Positions 38,104 to 48,529 of a DNA stretch of 64,000 bases are shown in pieces. The notes below the pieces were generated by a model. The model did not search any database. It was not told where the DNA came from and worked only from the letters and a program-made list of their open reading frames with translations. The stretch comes from Epiperipatus broadwayi. Lineage: Eukaryota; Onychophora; Udeonychophora; Euonychophora; Peripatidae. Both the position numbers and the translations under genes were made by a program. Within the stretch, counting starts at the first letter, position 1; each line of letters opens with the position of its first letter. The stretch spans positions 21,224,900-21,288,899 of the forward strand of contig JAQFVV010012394.1 of NCBI GenBank assembly GCA_028023455.1. Direction: 5' to 3'.

Positions 38104-38318
38104 ATGCGTTTTTTTCTATTTTTTACTTCTAAAATAAATCAAGATGTCACCATCGTACAGAACTTTAAAACGAATTCAATACTATTTAACAAATTTTTCG
38201 AGAAAACGCTGAGTAGAGATTTCGATGCACACTGGACGAAAATTAATGGCAATTCGACACGCATTCAATGTTCAAGCGATTATGGATTTAGCTTTAAAAC
38301 TAAGACAATTATGAGAAG
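38104..38318 (+). CDS. Possible small first exon, unknown product
   Basis: A frame starting with ATG at 38104 stays open for 72 codons (LSRDFDAHWTKINGNSTR in the middle). It includes a plausible splice donor at its end (GAGAAG|GTAATA, donor after 38318). A possible acceptor (tttatttcag at about 38665-38674) would join it to a short second exon in frame (about 12 more codons to a stop). The codons look less AT-driven than chance frames nearby and the region is free of repeats. There is no recognised domain. The first 20 residues are hydrophobic (FFLFF) but short. Alternatives are a non-coding RNA or chance. An overlapping shorter frame starts at ATG 38143. Confidence 0.2.
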
Positions 38319-40080
38319 GTAATATTTCAATGATACTTATAAATAAAGTGTAGATTTGAGAAATACACACCTAAGAAGGATAGAGGGAGGTAAGCTAGAT
38401 TATGTGAGAAATTTACAGATTACATTAATTCTCAAATTTTAGTTTCACAAAATTACAATTTTAACATTTAGAAGTTAGACAAATAGTAGGAGATGAGCTA
38501 TAGCTTATTTACTAGAGTACTCTATAATTTGGAATACACACACAGGTACCTGTTTTATAAGATGTTTTCGTCCATTTGTTTAATAGTAGATTGTTCGTGA
38601 TTAGCAGTTTTCTTTCTTGTCTTTGGGTTTTTTTTTATTGATTTTAACAGCAGCGGCTTTCTTGTTTATTTCAGGCAGCAGATCATTATGGTGTTTTTAC
38701 AATGGGCAAGGTGAAGTTCGGCATATGGTGGGCCATCTCCCGATGGAGAATAATCTCGGTGCTTACTCGGTCATACCTTGGCAATATCAATTTATTTTAA
38801 GATATTTTAGACTCTCCACTCGAGAGCAAAGCTAAAATTCAAGTGCAAGTCTCCAGCAAGTCCAAGATGGCCTCCTTTTTTTTATCTTGATCTTTTAATT
38901 TTTTTCTGTTGAGATATTTTTAGGTTTTCTTTATCTTGCCCTCAGGATAATCAATGCTTTTGCTGGTTTTAATTAGAAAGAAATCTGCTGTGCTATTGTT
39001 TGTTTTTTTTTTTTTTTTACATTCGTTAATTACATTTTTTTGGAATTTTCCTATAATTAATTTATTATCTATCACTGACCGATGCTTTTAAATTTTCAAA
39101 GACAAAAGGGAATAAAATTATTTTAACTTTAATTAATTATTGCATCAGATTTTGTTAGAATTATTATTTAACGAAATTTAAACTAAGCAATAAATACGAA
39201 CTTTATAAATTCAAAATAAATGATTAATATTACACAAGAGTTATTTAGCTAAAGAAATCTAAATTATATTACTTTATCCGTATTTATTGTCTTTAATTTG
39301 AGATCGAAATGTGTGCGTGTTTATGTTGAATTCTACATATATTTATACATTTTAATATTGTTACACACACAACTCGATACCAAAAGTTTAAATTTGGGTG
39401 GGATAGACCGGTCAGTGAGAGACGACAGAAAAAGGTGAAACTTAAGATTCGAATACGAATCTGACTGTTTCAACATTATGTTATATGAATCTGTGTTTAA
39501 ATTCTAGCAGATCAAGGTTTTTGAAAAAGTAGTGACCATTTTTTTAAGAAATATTTATAATTTAATTTGCTAGTGGAAATAATCCAACATGTAACTAACT
39601 ACAAATGTTTTGTTTGCTGTTTATATTAGAATCAGCCAGTTACAGAGTATTATATTATTAATGCTAAATATTTAATGCTATCAAAAAAATCTAACATTTA
39701 AAAAAAAAGAGAGAAATTTATTAATTCTTTTGCTGACAATATTAAATTATAAATCTTTCTAATGTTATATGTTTTTTTTTTTTTTTACTTTTAATTCAAC
39801 TTAGACTAATACGTTTTTTATATATAAAGGATTGCTATTATTTATTAACTCTTTGTTATAATTTTGATAGCATGAATTTAGATAAAATTAACACAGAATT
39901 ACTGAAAACTCCTAGCGAGCTATATGCAAACTAACTGGCACTAAAAGTAAATTTTACTTTTACTGACAGGTAGTCGCTGGCAGTTTTCACTACTTTTCTA
40001 TTAATAATTCTTTAATAATTTTTTCAGCAATTGTTTTCTATTAAATTATTTTGATTGATCTGGTAATGGATTTAGTTTAA
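38319..40080. other. No established gene
   Basis: 38617-38900 has moderate GC and a 33-codon frame starting caATGG at 38701. After that the sequence is AT-rich with T runs (39005-39019, 39773-39786). Confidence 0.4.
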
Positions 40081-40084
40081 TTTC

Positions 40085-40727
40085 CTACCAATTATTTTTT
40101 TTTTTTCATTTTAAGGTGATTTTTACATCTTCATTCTGTTGAATGTATGCTTATTCTTTGGTTTAGCCTTTGTTTTTTCTTTCATTCTGCATTTTATATG
40201 TTCCTTGAACTTTTAAGTTTGTTTTTCTCATTTCAACACCTTTATATTACAATTATCCACCAGAGCAGAAGCTCTCGCCATCCTATCTCACTATGAATAC
40301 ATTTTATGAACAATCTTTTCTCGTCAGATGTTTAAGATACAACAAACACATGAATTTCTACACTTGTGTTTACATCTTGATACTATTCCATGACTCCACT
40401 GACTTTCAAGTTAGGGACTGGTTTTTATCAACCTTTAAAACCTTGTAGAAGAATTGATAATCATTTAACTGTAGATTTATATTATTTTTTTGATATTCAT
40501 CAGTTCCTCTTTCATTTAAATTCCATCATATTTCACCCACCTATCTGCTCAGAAGCTCAATTTACTCTCATTCATTACATATGAATACTTTATAAAGTCT
40601 TTGAACAAGCTGAAGATGTTAAGAACATCTATGCTCATGTTGATAGCTTGATACTGTTCATTACACCATTCTTGCACAAGATAGGACCTGATTTCAACAA
40701 ACTTTTAATGCTTTGTCAAAATGTCAG
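40085..40727 (+). repeat. Degenerate tandem repeat, unit about 270-290 bp
   Basis: The blocks GAAGCTC, ATGAATAC, AGATGTTTAAGA/AGATGTTAAGAA, CTTGATACT and GGGACTGG/AGGACCTG recur in the same order at an offset of 271-288 bp (for example CTTGATACT at 40376 and 40647). A weaker third unit may start near 40085. The array abuts the 5' end of an RTE derivative, in the position that promoter monomers occupy in some LINEs. Confidence 0.5.
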
Positions 40728-41194
40728 GCTGCAAAAAAAGAGCTTTTTGTTAGCTGAAGGAAAATCCTTTGACTCATTTTGAAGTATTAAAGGAACTAAT
40801 CAGAGCACATTTTTAATGTTCTCTTTGTACATTCTTACCAATGTGCTGTTATTACTATGTGATTATTCATATAGTAAATGTATATGGATGTCATGCTAAC
40901 TAACATGTATTAGATATCATGGTGATTTATTAGCTTTTAACTCCGAATTTAAGATCAAGAAACATCAATTGGCTGGTAATTGTTGAGTGAAATATTAGTT
41001 GAGCTTTCTCCAAGGCAGGATAAATTTCTGTGTGAATGCATACCTAGAAAGATACCACTTATTCGATGGATGAATAAAGTAAGAAATTTTGCTAGTGTGG
41101 TGTAAAGAAGAAAGGCTATGGATCAGAGAAACTGGATTAAATTTGGAGAAATCTTGGATGCTCCAGTGGATCAGGAATAATTGAAAATGATGAT
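40727..41194 (+). mobile_element. Internally deleted RTE derivative (5' UTR joined to 3' end)
   Basis: 40727-40955 aligns with the 5' untranslated region of the large RTE copy (complement of 48035-48260), sharing TTAAAGGAACT(G/A)ATCAG, TGTTATTACTNTGTGATTAT and the GGTGA..TTTATT..GCTTTT block. 41010-41194 aligns with the last 160 bp of the same element, including GATGGATGAA and the TGAAAATGATGA tail. The whole endonuclease and reverse transcriptase region is missing. Such a derivative could be mobilised in trans by RTE enzymes, as known for other LINE/SINE pairs. Both parts are diverged, so this copy is old. Confidence 0.65.
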
Positions 41195-42170
41195 ATAGAA
41201 TAACAATCATTCCACTGTAGATATATATTTTTAAAATTTGTTTATTAACAGTTCCACTTTCATTCCAATCTTTGTTGTATTCCAATCATCTGCCAGCACA
41301 GCTCACACCATCCCCTCTCTTTCTATGTAGGAATCTTGCGAATGATCTTTGCTCACCCACCGAAACGGAAGTACCAAATACCCGAATTTTCAAAGTTGAC
41401 AGCTATTTTCATTATATACTATCTATTCTTTTAAATACTTTTTTTTATTTCTTTATATAATAATGTTGCTTATTACTGTTATCTATTAACTGCATAGTTC
41501 TGTATTTTTGTTTTATAAGAGCTTAGTTTTGTAGATGTAAATTAAACATATTTAAAAATATAAATAAGATTCACTCGAGATGTAAGCTTATGACCTAGTT
41601 GAGAATTAAAATACAATCAAATGTCAAAGAGTTGTTTGCAGGGGAGATGGAATCTGATCTTTTATAAATATTGAGAAAAATCTCTGTATTAATAGTAAAT
41701 AATGAATCATTATTCTATTTTAATTATTAATTACATAAATCATGCAACTAAGTTGAAGTATCGGTAACATCTTTTTTAAATCTAGATTTGACATGCTTCT
41801 TCTATTTTAGACTTTACCACATAAAAAAATAGCATAACACATTAATCTGGTTCAAAGGTTTGTTTAACATTTAAAATAATCACTTAAAAAAAAAAACTGA
41901 AATTGATCGTTTCTAAAATAAATTAAGATTTAATTAAGTAATGATAGTGAAAATTTAAAGAATAAAATTTCACGAGGAAAAAAAAGGAATCTTTTGTATT
42001 TCTAATTCTAATATGCTGTATATGTTCACGGAAAGAGGGGGGGGTGCATATAGGTCAAGAGATGATTAGAAAATGATTTAGTAAATAAAACAGTAATCTT
42101 GCCTCATATACTTTTAATCTTCATAAGGAACGTAAGTCAATATATTGACGCTACTCCATATCTATTTAAT
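41195..42170. other. No gene seen
   Basis: AT-rich with a run of eight G at 42037-42044. The open frame 41272-41460 is unremarkable. Confidence 0.5.
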
Positions 42171-42179
42171 GTAAATTTG

Positions 42180-42290
42180 AGCAAGCATTGGTAGTCGAGA
42201 GGTCAGCGACAGCTGTTTTACAAGCTGTTGTCCCGGGATAGCGGGTTCGCTTCCCGGCTGATGCTATAACACATGAGGAAAAAAAATTTG
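42180..42290 (+). repeat. tRNA-like retroposon (copy 2)
   Basis: Starts GCATTGGTAGTCGAGAGGTC and ends CCCGGCTGATGC, so the acceptor arms pair (GCATTGG/CTGATGC, with G-T pairs). The arm ACAGC/GCTGT holds an oversized anticodon loop, and the B box is GGGTTCGCTTCCCGG. It is followed by ACACATGAGG and a run of A. It shares the ends, B box and tail with 1440-1534. The loop size and long variable region argue against a working tRNA. Confidence 0.6.
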
Positions 42291-44030
42291 AACAATTAAC
42301 AAATATTATATACATATTCATAGCATATAAATAATGTTTAACTATTGAATCAAAGCATTTAGTTGTATGTATATGCAATTTGTAAATTTAAAGTAATCAG
42401 TTTGATTAAATCATAAATGAAAATACAAGATAGATTTTTTTTTATGTCTGTGATGCATATGAAAACTAATCAAAATGCATTCATCTAGAGTCTCAATGTC
42501 ACATGGCCTCCTAAGCAACAAACAACTGATCCTTTTTTTTTTTCTAATATAATTAACATCAAACTCAAATATATACCAAATATGGAAATAATAACTAATA
42601 ATAAAATGTTTCTAATAAAATGTGTAACCATGTATAACATAAACATGAAGTCATTAAATTGAGACCAAGATTTGAACTAAATATCATTATGAAATAAGCT
42701 GAAAGATAGTAATTAGTTATATATATATATATTAATTATTACAGCACTTCTAATAATATATACTTATAGTAATGATCAATTTTCTTCATGCTGTTATCCT
42801 ATGTAGAAAGACGGAAGTCATTCCTCATCAATATTATTTATCGATCATTTTTCTTCTTATAATAAATAAGAAAACAAATGTAAATGGATTGATTTTTAAT
42901 TTGCCAAGTGAAATCTGAATACAAAGTGTACCATTGATATAAATAGTGTGGGGAGTTTATTATTTCCGTGATTTTATATATATTGGATTTAAAAATTTTT
43001 CAATACAATAGTCAAATTTTAGTACGTGTAAGATATCTTTGAAAACTCTAGATGCCATAACGTAAATTATCAATTAAAAGAATATTTTTCGGGGGGGGGG
43101 GGGGGCGGATTGAAATTAGAATACAAAAAAATTAATAAAATTGCATAAAGTGATGTAACCAGCCACCAGATTTTTTAATTATTACATACAGTATATATAT
43201 ATAAATTAAATGCAGTAATAATAATTTTTATACGCAAAAAATATTAAGAGCATTAAATATAACGTAATGTATTTTCAATGAAAGCACTCTTTTCAAAAGC
43301 AAACATTATATCATAATAATAGCCGTAATCTATCTGCTTAAATTTAAACGTCATCACAGAAATTAAAAGCTATTAAATTATACATTGTGGGAGAAAAATT
43401 TATAAATAATTAGATAAAATTATCGTACCTAAACATCTAGGATTTGTAAATTCTTTTGATAGATAATTTTTTGTAAACCAATCACACACATCACATGATC
43501 TAACATTTATATAATTTATTGATATATGGTTCTGTTAACCAATTCTTAAGAGGAAAGCTAGTAAAAAGATGTGTGTGTCTATGAAAAGAATGATCAACAA
43601 TGCTACAGAAATACTAGATGTAAAACAACTTTAATGCAAGATTTCTTGTAAACATTTTAAGACATCACCAGCTAAAATAAATATATGTGGGCAAACTGCA
43701 TCTGCCATAGAAGTTATTACTTGGTTATTGAACTATTCATAATTGAAATCGTATATAAGGATCAGGGACGTTGAATCTTATTCTCTTGTCATTTTTGTAA
43801 TTAAAATGTTATTTATACTAATATAGGAAAAATAAGCAGTCAGTCATAAAAGAGTATGGCTCACTCCAACTCCAAAATGAAAAGTAAGAAAAAAAAGAGA
43901 GGGGAAAAACTAGTCTAGAAATTAGTTCTGTGATGTCAGTCCAAACAATCTGTGAACTACATACATCTACACATAGAACATGATGTTTGATTTATCTGTT
44001 TACTTGCTATTTTATGTTACCTTTTAATTT
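42291..44030. other. No gene seen
   Basis: AT-rich with a TA microsatellite at 42719-42731 and an uninterrupted run of fifteen G at 43091-43105. TCACATGATC occurs near 43492. Confidence 0.5.
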
Positions 44031-44034
44031 TTTC

Positions 44035-45004
44035 AACAATAAACTTTTTTTTCCTAAACTATATCAACACCATGTCTAATTGCAGCTCTCCTCCAATGTA
44101 TTCTTTTTTTTTCCATATCTTCCCAATGGAAAAATTGACTTTGCACTTACTAAGAATGGCTTTGAGATAATAATTATATTGTAGACATAGTTTAGCCCAT
44201 TACGAAATCCATGCTCAGGTTCATCACAAAACATTGTTTTAGGAAGTTTCCATTATTCATTCATTTTATATTTCTAATTCAACAAAAGTGTGATTTTATA
44301 ATAGTGGACTTAATAGAAACATATCTAGCAAATTGAAGAACCCATTAATTGGTTTTATGATCTTACCATTGTATTTTTAAAATGTTTACATAGTATCGTT
44401 AAATGAAACGTTTCTAATGGCTTTGATGAATACATTATTAGGTGTCCAGATTTCACATCCATATGATAAAGTAGGTAAAATAACAGCTTTATATACAGCT
44501 AACATAGTTGTAGTCGTTACTTCTATTTAATGAAAGGCTCTATTTTGTAACTTGTTATAGCATAATGGAGTTTGTATTCTTTCTCAGCATCTAAAAACAC
44601 TTTTCTACTTACAAACATACCAATTCTCAAGTTGATGATCATTCAAGCTAAAAGTTGCTGAGGAATATTCTTCTGTCATTGGCTGATAAAGAATTTGAAG
44701 TTTTTGAATATTAATTAATAAACTAAGACCTTCATAAGGTACATTTAAAAACATTCTGTAAATCATCTTTTGAATTGGCAAAAATAAAATGATCATCAGC
44801 ATATTCATCTTTAATCCATTCAAATTAAAAATATCATCATCAAATCTGTATTTATCCTGATCTCTAATTGATTAAGCTACCTATACACAAGTCCAATGAT
44901 CACTGTCATAAAAATTGAAAACAATGTTGGAGGAAGTACATATCCTTATTTAACACCAGTTTTCATTTCAAATACCTCAGATTTTCCATCTTCAATAATA
45001 ACTC
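44035..45004 (-). pseudogene. Older LINE (family 2), reverse transcriptase C-terminal half
   Basis: The minus strand reads, with several breaks, in order: a YVLPPTLFSIFMTVI segment (motif B of LINE reverse transcriptases, near 44965-44925), the region of the catalytic motif C, then LLINIQKLQILYQPMTEEY, SSATFSLNDHQLEN, FLDAEKEYKLHYAIT (44720-44560), a decayed fingers/connection region, and RYGKKKNTLEE-like residues before the end near 44060. These match the widespread invertebrate endonuclease/reverse transcriptase LINE with the NVKKT..LYQP signature. The missing first half lies at 48530-51080; an RTE copy sits between. Confidence 0.7.
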
Positions 45005-45044
45005 ATCCCCTCATGTAATAATTTTCTCATCATCATCATCATCA

Positions 45045-45289
45045 TCAACAACCATTATCAATCCACTGCAGGATGAAGGTCTCTCCAAGTTCAATCCATC
45101 TTTTCCTATCTTTAGCTTCTCTTCTCCACATCACCCCTGCACACTTTCTTATTTCATCCACCCATCTCACATGTGGTCTCTTTCTGGGTCTTTTATAATC
45201 TCTTGAAATCCAGTTTAAAATTTCAATTGTCCATCTGTTATCATCTCTTCTAACAATATGTCCAGCCCAACTCCACTTCAGTCTTTTAA
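45045..45289 (-). CDS. RTE reverse transcriptase C-terminal tail, shifted frame
   Basis: The last 80 residues of the polyprotein (IKRLKWSWAGHIVRRDDNRW ... RRPHVRW-like ... ETFILQWIDN) are in a frame one base away from the main reverse transcriptase frame. Copy 2 encodes the same tail without a break. This basic, Trp-rich tail is conserved in the family; its role is not shown by the sequence. Confidence 0.8.
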
Positions 45290-47310
45290 TTTTTTTCAAT
45301 GAGGTCAGTAACACCTGTTTGTTCTCTTACCCATACATTGCATTTTCGATCCCTTCTTGTTACTCCCAACATGCATCTCTCCATACTTCTTTGAGTGGTC
45401 TGAAGTCTCTGTATTGCTCTTCTATTAAGTGTCCAAGTCTCAGATCCATAAGTAAGAACTGGCAAAACACATTTATTAAAAACCTTCCTTTTCAAACACA
45501 TAGGCATATTTCCTTTTAGTATCAAGTTATTTCTACCAAAAGCACTCCAACCAAGTTTAATTCTATGATTAATTTCATCCATTATATTTCCATCTGTATT
45601 AATAATCTGACCAAGGTATTTGTAACTGTTAACTTCTTCTAACTCATCATAATCAATCTTTATTTTCATATTTTGAGAAAATCTATTAAACATTACTTTA
45701 GTCTTTTTAACATTTATCTTTAGTCCTACTTTCCTACTTTCATCTGATAACTCCTGCAACATTTCCTGTAGCTCTAAAGCATTATTTGCAAAAACAACTA
45801 CATCATCTGCAAAATCTAAATGACTTAAATAATCTCCATTTACTTTCACTCCTTTAGCTTCCCATTTTAATCCACAAAATACTTCTTGCAGCACTGCTGT
45901 AAAAAGTTTTGGAGATATGGAGTCACCCTGTCTTACACCCTTTTCAATGTTGATTTTCCTACTATCATTATGTAATCTAATTGTTGCTGTTGCATTTTTA
46001 TAAATATTCTTCAAAATATGACAATATCCTGGATCTACACCTTGATGATCCAATGCTTTAATCACTGAAGAAATGTTTATAGAATCAAATGCCTTTTCAT
46101 AGTCTACAAATCCTAAGCATAATGGCAACTCATATTCATTTGTCCTTTCTATAATTTCTCTCAATACCTGGATATGATCTACTGTACTAAAACCACTTTT
46201 AAATCCAGCTTGTTCTCTTGGTTGGTGGAAATCCAGTGTTTTCTGTAGATGAGTTGTAATTATCTTAGTAAAAATTTTGTATAAAACTGATAAAAGACTG
46301 ATAGGTCTGTAATTTCTAATATCTTCTTTATCACCTTTTTTAAATATTAATATTAATACTGCATTCTTCCAATCATCTGGTACATCTTTATCATTTAGAC
46401 ATTTGGTATATAACTTTGCTAAAAAAAATTCTATTTCTTCACCTGCTTCTTTTAATATATCAATTACAATTCCATCATTACCTGGAGCCTTCCCTTTCTT
46501 CATAAATTTAATTGCATGTCTCACTTCCTCATTCAAAATTCTGGGCAATTCAGAAGATATAATATGTATAGGAGGCACTTGTTCTTTATTACTATATAAT
46601 TCTTGATAGAAGTCTTCTACACATTTTATGATGTCATCTCTCTTTTTAGTAATAATGCCATCTTTTTTTCTTATTGCAGATATAAATTTCCTACCAATAC
46701 CAAAATGTTGTTTTACACTCTTTAGACTTTTATTCTCTTCTACAGCTTTCCTTGCTAGTTCACAATTATACTTTCTTATATCATTTTCAACTCTTTTCCA
46801 CACCATTTTACAAAATTCGAGATATTCAATCTTTTTTAATGCATCATTGTTGTATATCCTCATATTCCTTCTTTTCTTCATAAATTCTCTAGTCTCAGTA
46901 GAAATTTTATTGGTCAATTGCTGCTTTTTTCTACCAGCTATCTTTGTTGCAGTTTTTAAAAGTGTATCGCTTATTTTCCTATTAATGTCATTCAAATCTG
47001 AATCATGTTCAAAATCTACTAATACTTGAAACCGATTTGTAAGTTCTAATTTAAATTCATTAGAATGTTTCTGAAGATTAGGAATATCAACTGTAAATAT
47101 TGTTTTTCTTAATAATTTTTGTCTCTCTAGTTTTGCATTAACATGTATCTTACATCTTACTAATCGATGATCACTTCCTGTGTTAAATTTATTAAGAACA
47201 TTACAATCTTGAAATATGTATTTTCGGTTAGTCAAAATATAATCCAATTCTGCTGTACCTTCATTTGGATGCTTCCATGTCCATTTCCTTTTAACATTTT
47301 TCTCAAAAAA
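45286..47310 (-). CDS. RTE reverse transcriptase domain, frame broken at both ends
   Basis: Continuation of the polyprotein. The true frame resumes near 47304 with WTWKHP and LDYIL. It then has the endonuclease's last catalytic motif GSDHRLVRC (47195-47165). The reverse transcriptase motifs follow in order: KGKAPGNDGI (near 46490), YRPISLLSVLYKIF (46310), FVDYEKAFDSI with motif A Asp (46113-46080), GVRQGDSISPKLF (45940-45900) and LDFADDVVVF with the catalytic Asp pair (45825-45795). After these come LKINVKKTKVMF, YKYLGQIINTDGN and LTYGSETWTLN. The catalytic residues are intact. The frame ends early at 45286 because a T run (45290-45296) has seven T where copy 2 has six. Length and motif order are normal for the family, so only the frameshifts look disabling. 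Confidence 0.9.
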   Translation of the reverse strand, partial: FFEKNVKRKWTWKHPNEGTAELDYILTNRKYIFQDCNVLNKFNTGSDHRLVRCKIHVNAKLERQKLLRKTIFTVDIPNLQKHSNEFKLELTNRFQVLVDFEHDSDLNDINRKISDTLLKTATKIAGRKKQQLTNKISTETREFMKKRRNMRIYNNDALKKIEYLEFCKMVWKRVENDIRKYNCELARKAVEENKSLKSVKQHFGIGRKFISAIRKKDGIITKKRDDIIKCVEDFYQELYSNKEQVPPIHIISSELPRILNEEVRHAIKFMKKGKAPGNDGIVIDILKEAGEEIEFFLAKLYTKCLNDKDVPDDWKNAVLILIFKKGDKEDIRNYRPISLLSVLYKIFTKIITTHLQKTLDFHQPREQAGFKSGFSTVDHIQVLREIIERTNEYELPLCLGFVDYEKAFDSINISSVIKALDHQGVDPGYCHILKNIYKNATATIRLHNDSRKINIEKGVRQGDSISPKLFTAVLQEVFCGLKWEAKGVKVNGDYLSHLDFADDVVVFANNALELQEMLQELSDESRKVGLKINVKKTKVMFNRFSQNMKIKIDYDELEEVNSYKYLGQIINTDGNIMDEINHRIKLGWSAFGRNNLILKGNMPMCLKRKVFNKCVLPVLTYGSETWTLNRRAIQRLQTTQRSMERCMLGVTRRDRKCNVWVREQTGVTDLIEKN

Positions 47311-48005
47311 GAATTCATAATATAAAGTTTTTCTTTTTCTGCAAACTCCACAAGTCTATGTCCTCTCTCATTTCTATTACCATAACCAAAATTACCTACA
47401 GCATTTTCATCTTTCATTTGTTTACCAATTCTAGCATTAAAGTCTCCCATAACAATTTTAAAATGTTGTTTACTCTGATCAAAAGCCTTTTGTACATCCA
47501 TATAAAAATCTTCTATAACTTCATCACTATGAGAACTTGTTGGGGCATAAACCTGAATTATCTGCATTTGGTATCTGCTATTAAGTTGTAAAACTAATCT
47601 TGCCACTCTGTCTGATACACCATCAATCTCCACAATGTTATTCTTCCATTTTTTATTTATAATGAATCCTACTCCACTTGTATTTCCAATATTTGTGCCT
47701 TTATAGTAGAGTATATGTCCACTTTTTAAATCAATTGTTTCTTCACCTTTTCTTCTAACTTCACAAAGTCCAATAATGTCCCATTTAATATAAGACAGTT
47801 CTTCTTCTAACTCTTGCAATCTTCCTTCACTTGAAAGTGATCTGCAGTTGTAAGTACCTAAATAAAAAGTCATCATCAAATGGCAGCCTGAGTCCACAAT
47901 CAGGGGATTCTTAGCACCCTCCACCTTCGGCCACCAACCGCTGCCTTGGTTGGTGACTTTACAGCCTCCTGGGAATAAGGGCCATGATTTATTTTTGTCT
48001 GTCAT
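47232..48005 (-). CDS. RTE endonuclease domain, frameshifted at its 3' end
   Basis: The N-terminal part of the element's single polyprotein starts at ATG 48005. It carries an exonuclease/endonuclease/phosphatase (APE-type) fold, which nicks target DNA to prime reverse transcription. Visible motifs are GTYNCRSL (about residue 50, catalytic Asn), IIGLCEVRRKGEE (about 80, metal-binding Glu), IQVYAPTSSH (about 152) and VMGDFNARIG (about 187, catalytic Asp). The frame leaves the true protein near 47305-47310. There a run of A (six on the plus strand) appears one base short, because the -1 alternative restores FFEKNVKRKWTWKHPNEG followed by LDYILTN, the expected end of the domain. The last 25 residues of this frame are therefore spurious. 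As it stands the protein is inactive. Confidence 0.8.
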   Translation of the reverse strand: MTDKNKSWPLFPGGCKVTNQGSGWWPKVEGAKNPLIVDSGCHLMMTFYLGTYNCRSLSSEGRLQELEEELSYIKWDIIGLCEVRRKGEETIDLKSGHILYYKGTNIGNTSGVGFIINKKWKNNIVEIDGVSDRVARLVLQLNSRYQMQIIQVYAPTSSHSDEVIEDFYMDVQKAFDQSKQHFKIVMGDFNARIGKQMKDENAVGNFGYGNRNERGHRLVEFAEKEKLYIMNSFLRKMLKGNGHGSIQMKVQQNWIIF

Positions 48006-48317
48006 GATTGTATATATTGAAAAAATATTCTTAAACTCAGAGGTAAAAAGCCAATAAACTCACCACGCTGGCTAATGCGTGTTGGTGAGCAGCCCATCCA
48101 TGTTCGTATACTATATTAATAATCACAGAGTAATAACAGCTGCAACGACAAGAACATATGGAGTGGACATTAGGAATTTGCCCTGATCAGTTCCTTTAAG
48201 GCCTCTAAGAGGAATCAAAGGGTCTCCTTTCAGTTAATAGCAAACTTCTTTCTGCAGCCAATAATTTGCTACATATATATATATATATATATTGAATCAA
48301 TGAAAAGATATGTGTAA

Positions 48318-48420
48318 GAGATTGTGGTGTGGGACAACTGATAAGTACTGGTTTCGGCATGAAATGTGCATTTTGGTGATTGTAGATTTTTTTTACATGT
48401 CTTTGGCCATATGTTTATGA
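48318..48420 (-). repeat. Dispersed repeat family B
   Basis: The complement of the family-B block (CAACTGATAAGTACTGGTTT, then GGCATGAAATGTGCATTTTG) lies beside the 5' end of the large RTE copy and within the remains of the older LINE. Confidence 0.5.
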
Positions 48421-48529
48421 TTACAACTCTCCACAAGGTGTTAAAAGCAGATAAAAAACACTCCCTACTTTATGTGAGAGTGGTGTGGTAAATATTACAT
48501 TACAGAAATACCAATCTTTAGTCTAATGA

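Larger units (their letters stand above)
45030..48267 (-). mobile_element. Nearly complete RTE-type LINE (copy 1)
   Basis: One non-LTR element on the minus strand. It has a 5' untranslated region (about 48267-48006), an apurinic/apyrimidinic-type endonuclease, a reverse transcriptase and a 3' end with a TGA-trinucleotide tail (catcatcatcatcatcat on the plus strand, 45030-45048). A single endonuclease-RT frame and a short-repeat tail instead of poly(A) are typical of RTE/BovB-type elements. Two one-base changes in homopolymers break the frame. It is inserted inside another LINE, whose halves flank it. Confidence 0.85.

Noticed and set aside
42180-42268. Functional tRNA gene with long variable arm
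   Set aside because: The anticodon loop is too large and the arms pair imperfectly; it shares ends and tail with the copy at 1.45 kb.
44605-44823. 72-codon frame as an independent small gene
   Set aside because: Its residues (INIQKLQILYQP, SLNDHQLEN) are a segment of the decayed family-2 LINE reverse transcriptase.
45030-45048. CAT repeats considered as a CRISPR-like or independent microsatellite
   Set aside because: They are the TGA-type 3' tail of the RTE copy and recur at each RTE 3' end; no spacer-repeat structure exists in the window.
45319-47591. Plus-strand open frames at 45319, 46403, 46628 and 47358
   Set aside because: They are antisense to the RTE endonuclease and reverse transcriptase, and very similar shadows occur opposite copy 2 at 61789 and 62017. 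No domain of their own.
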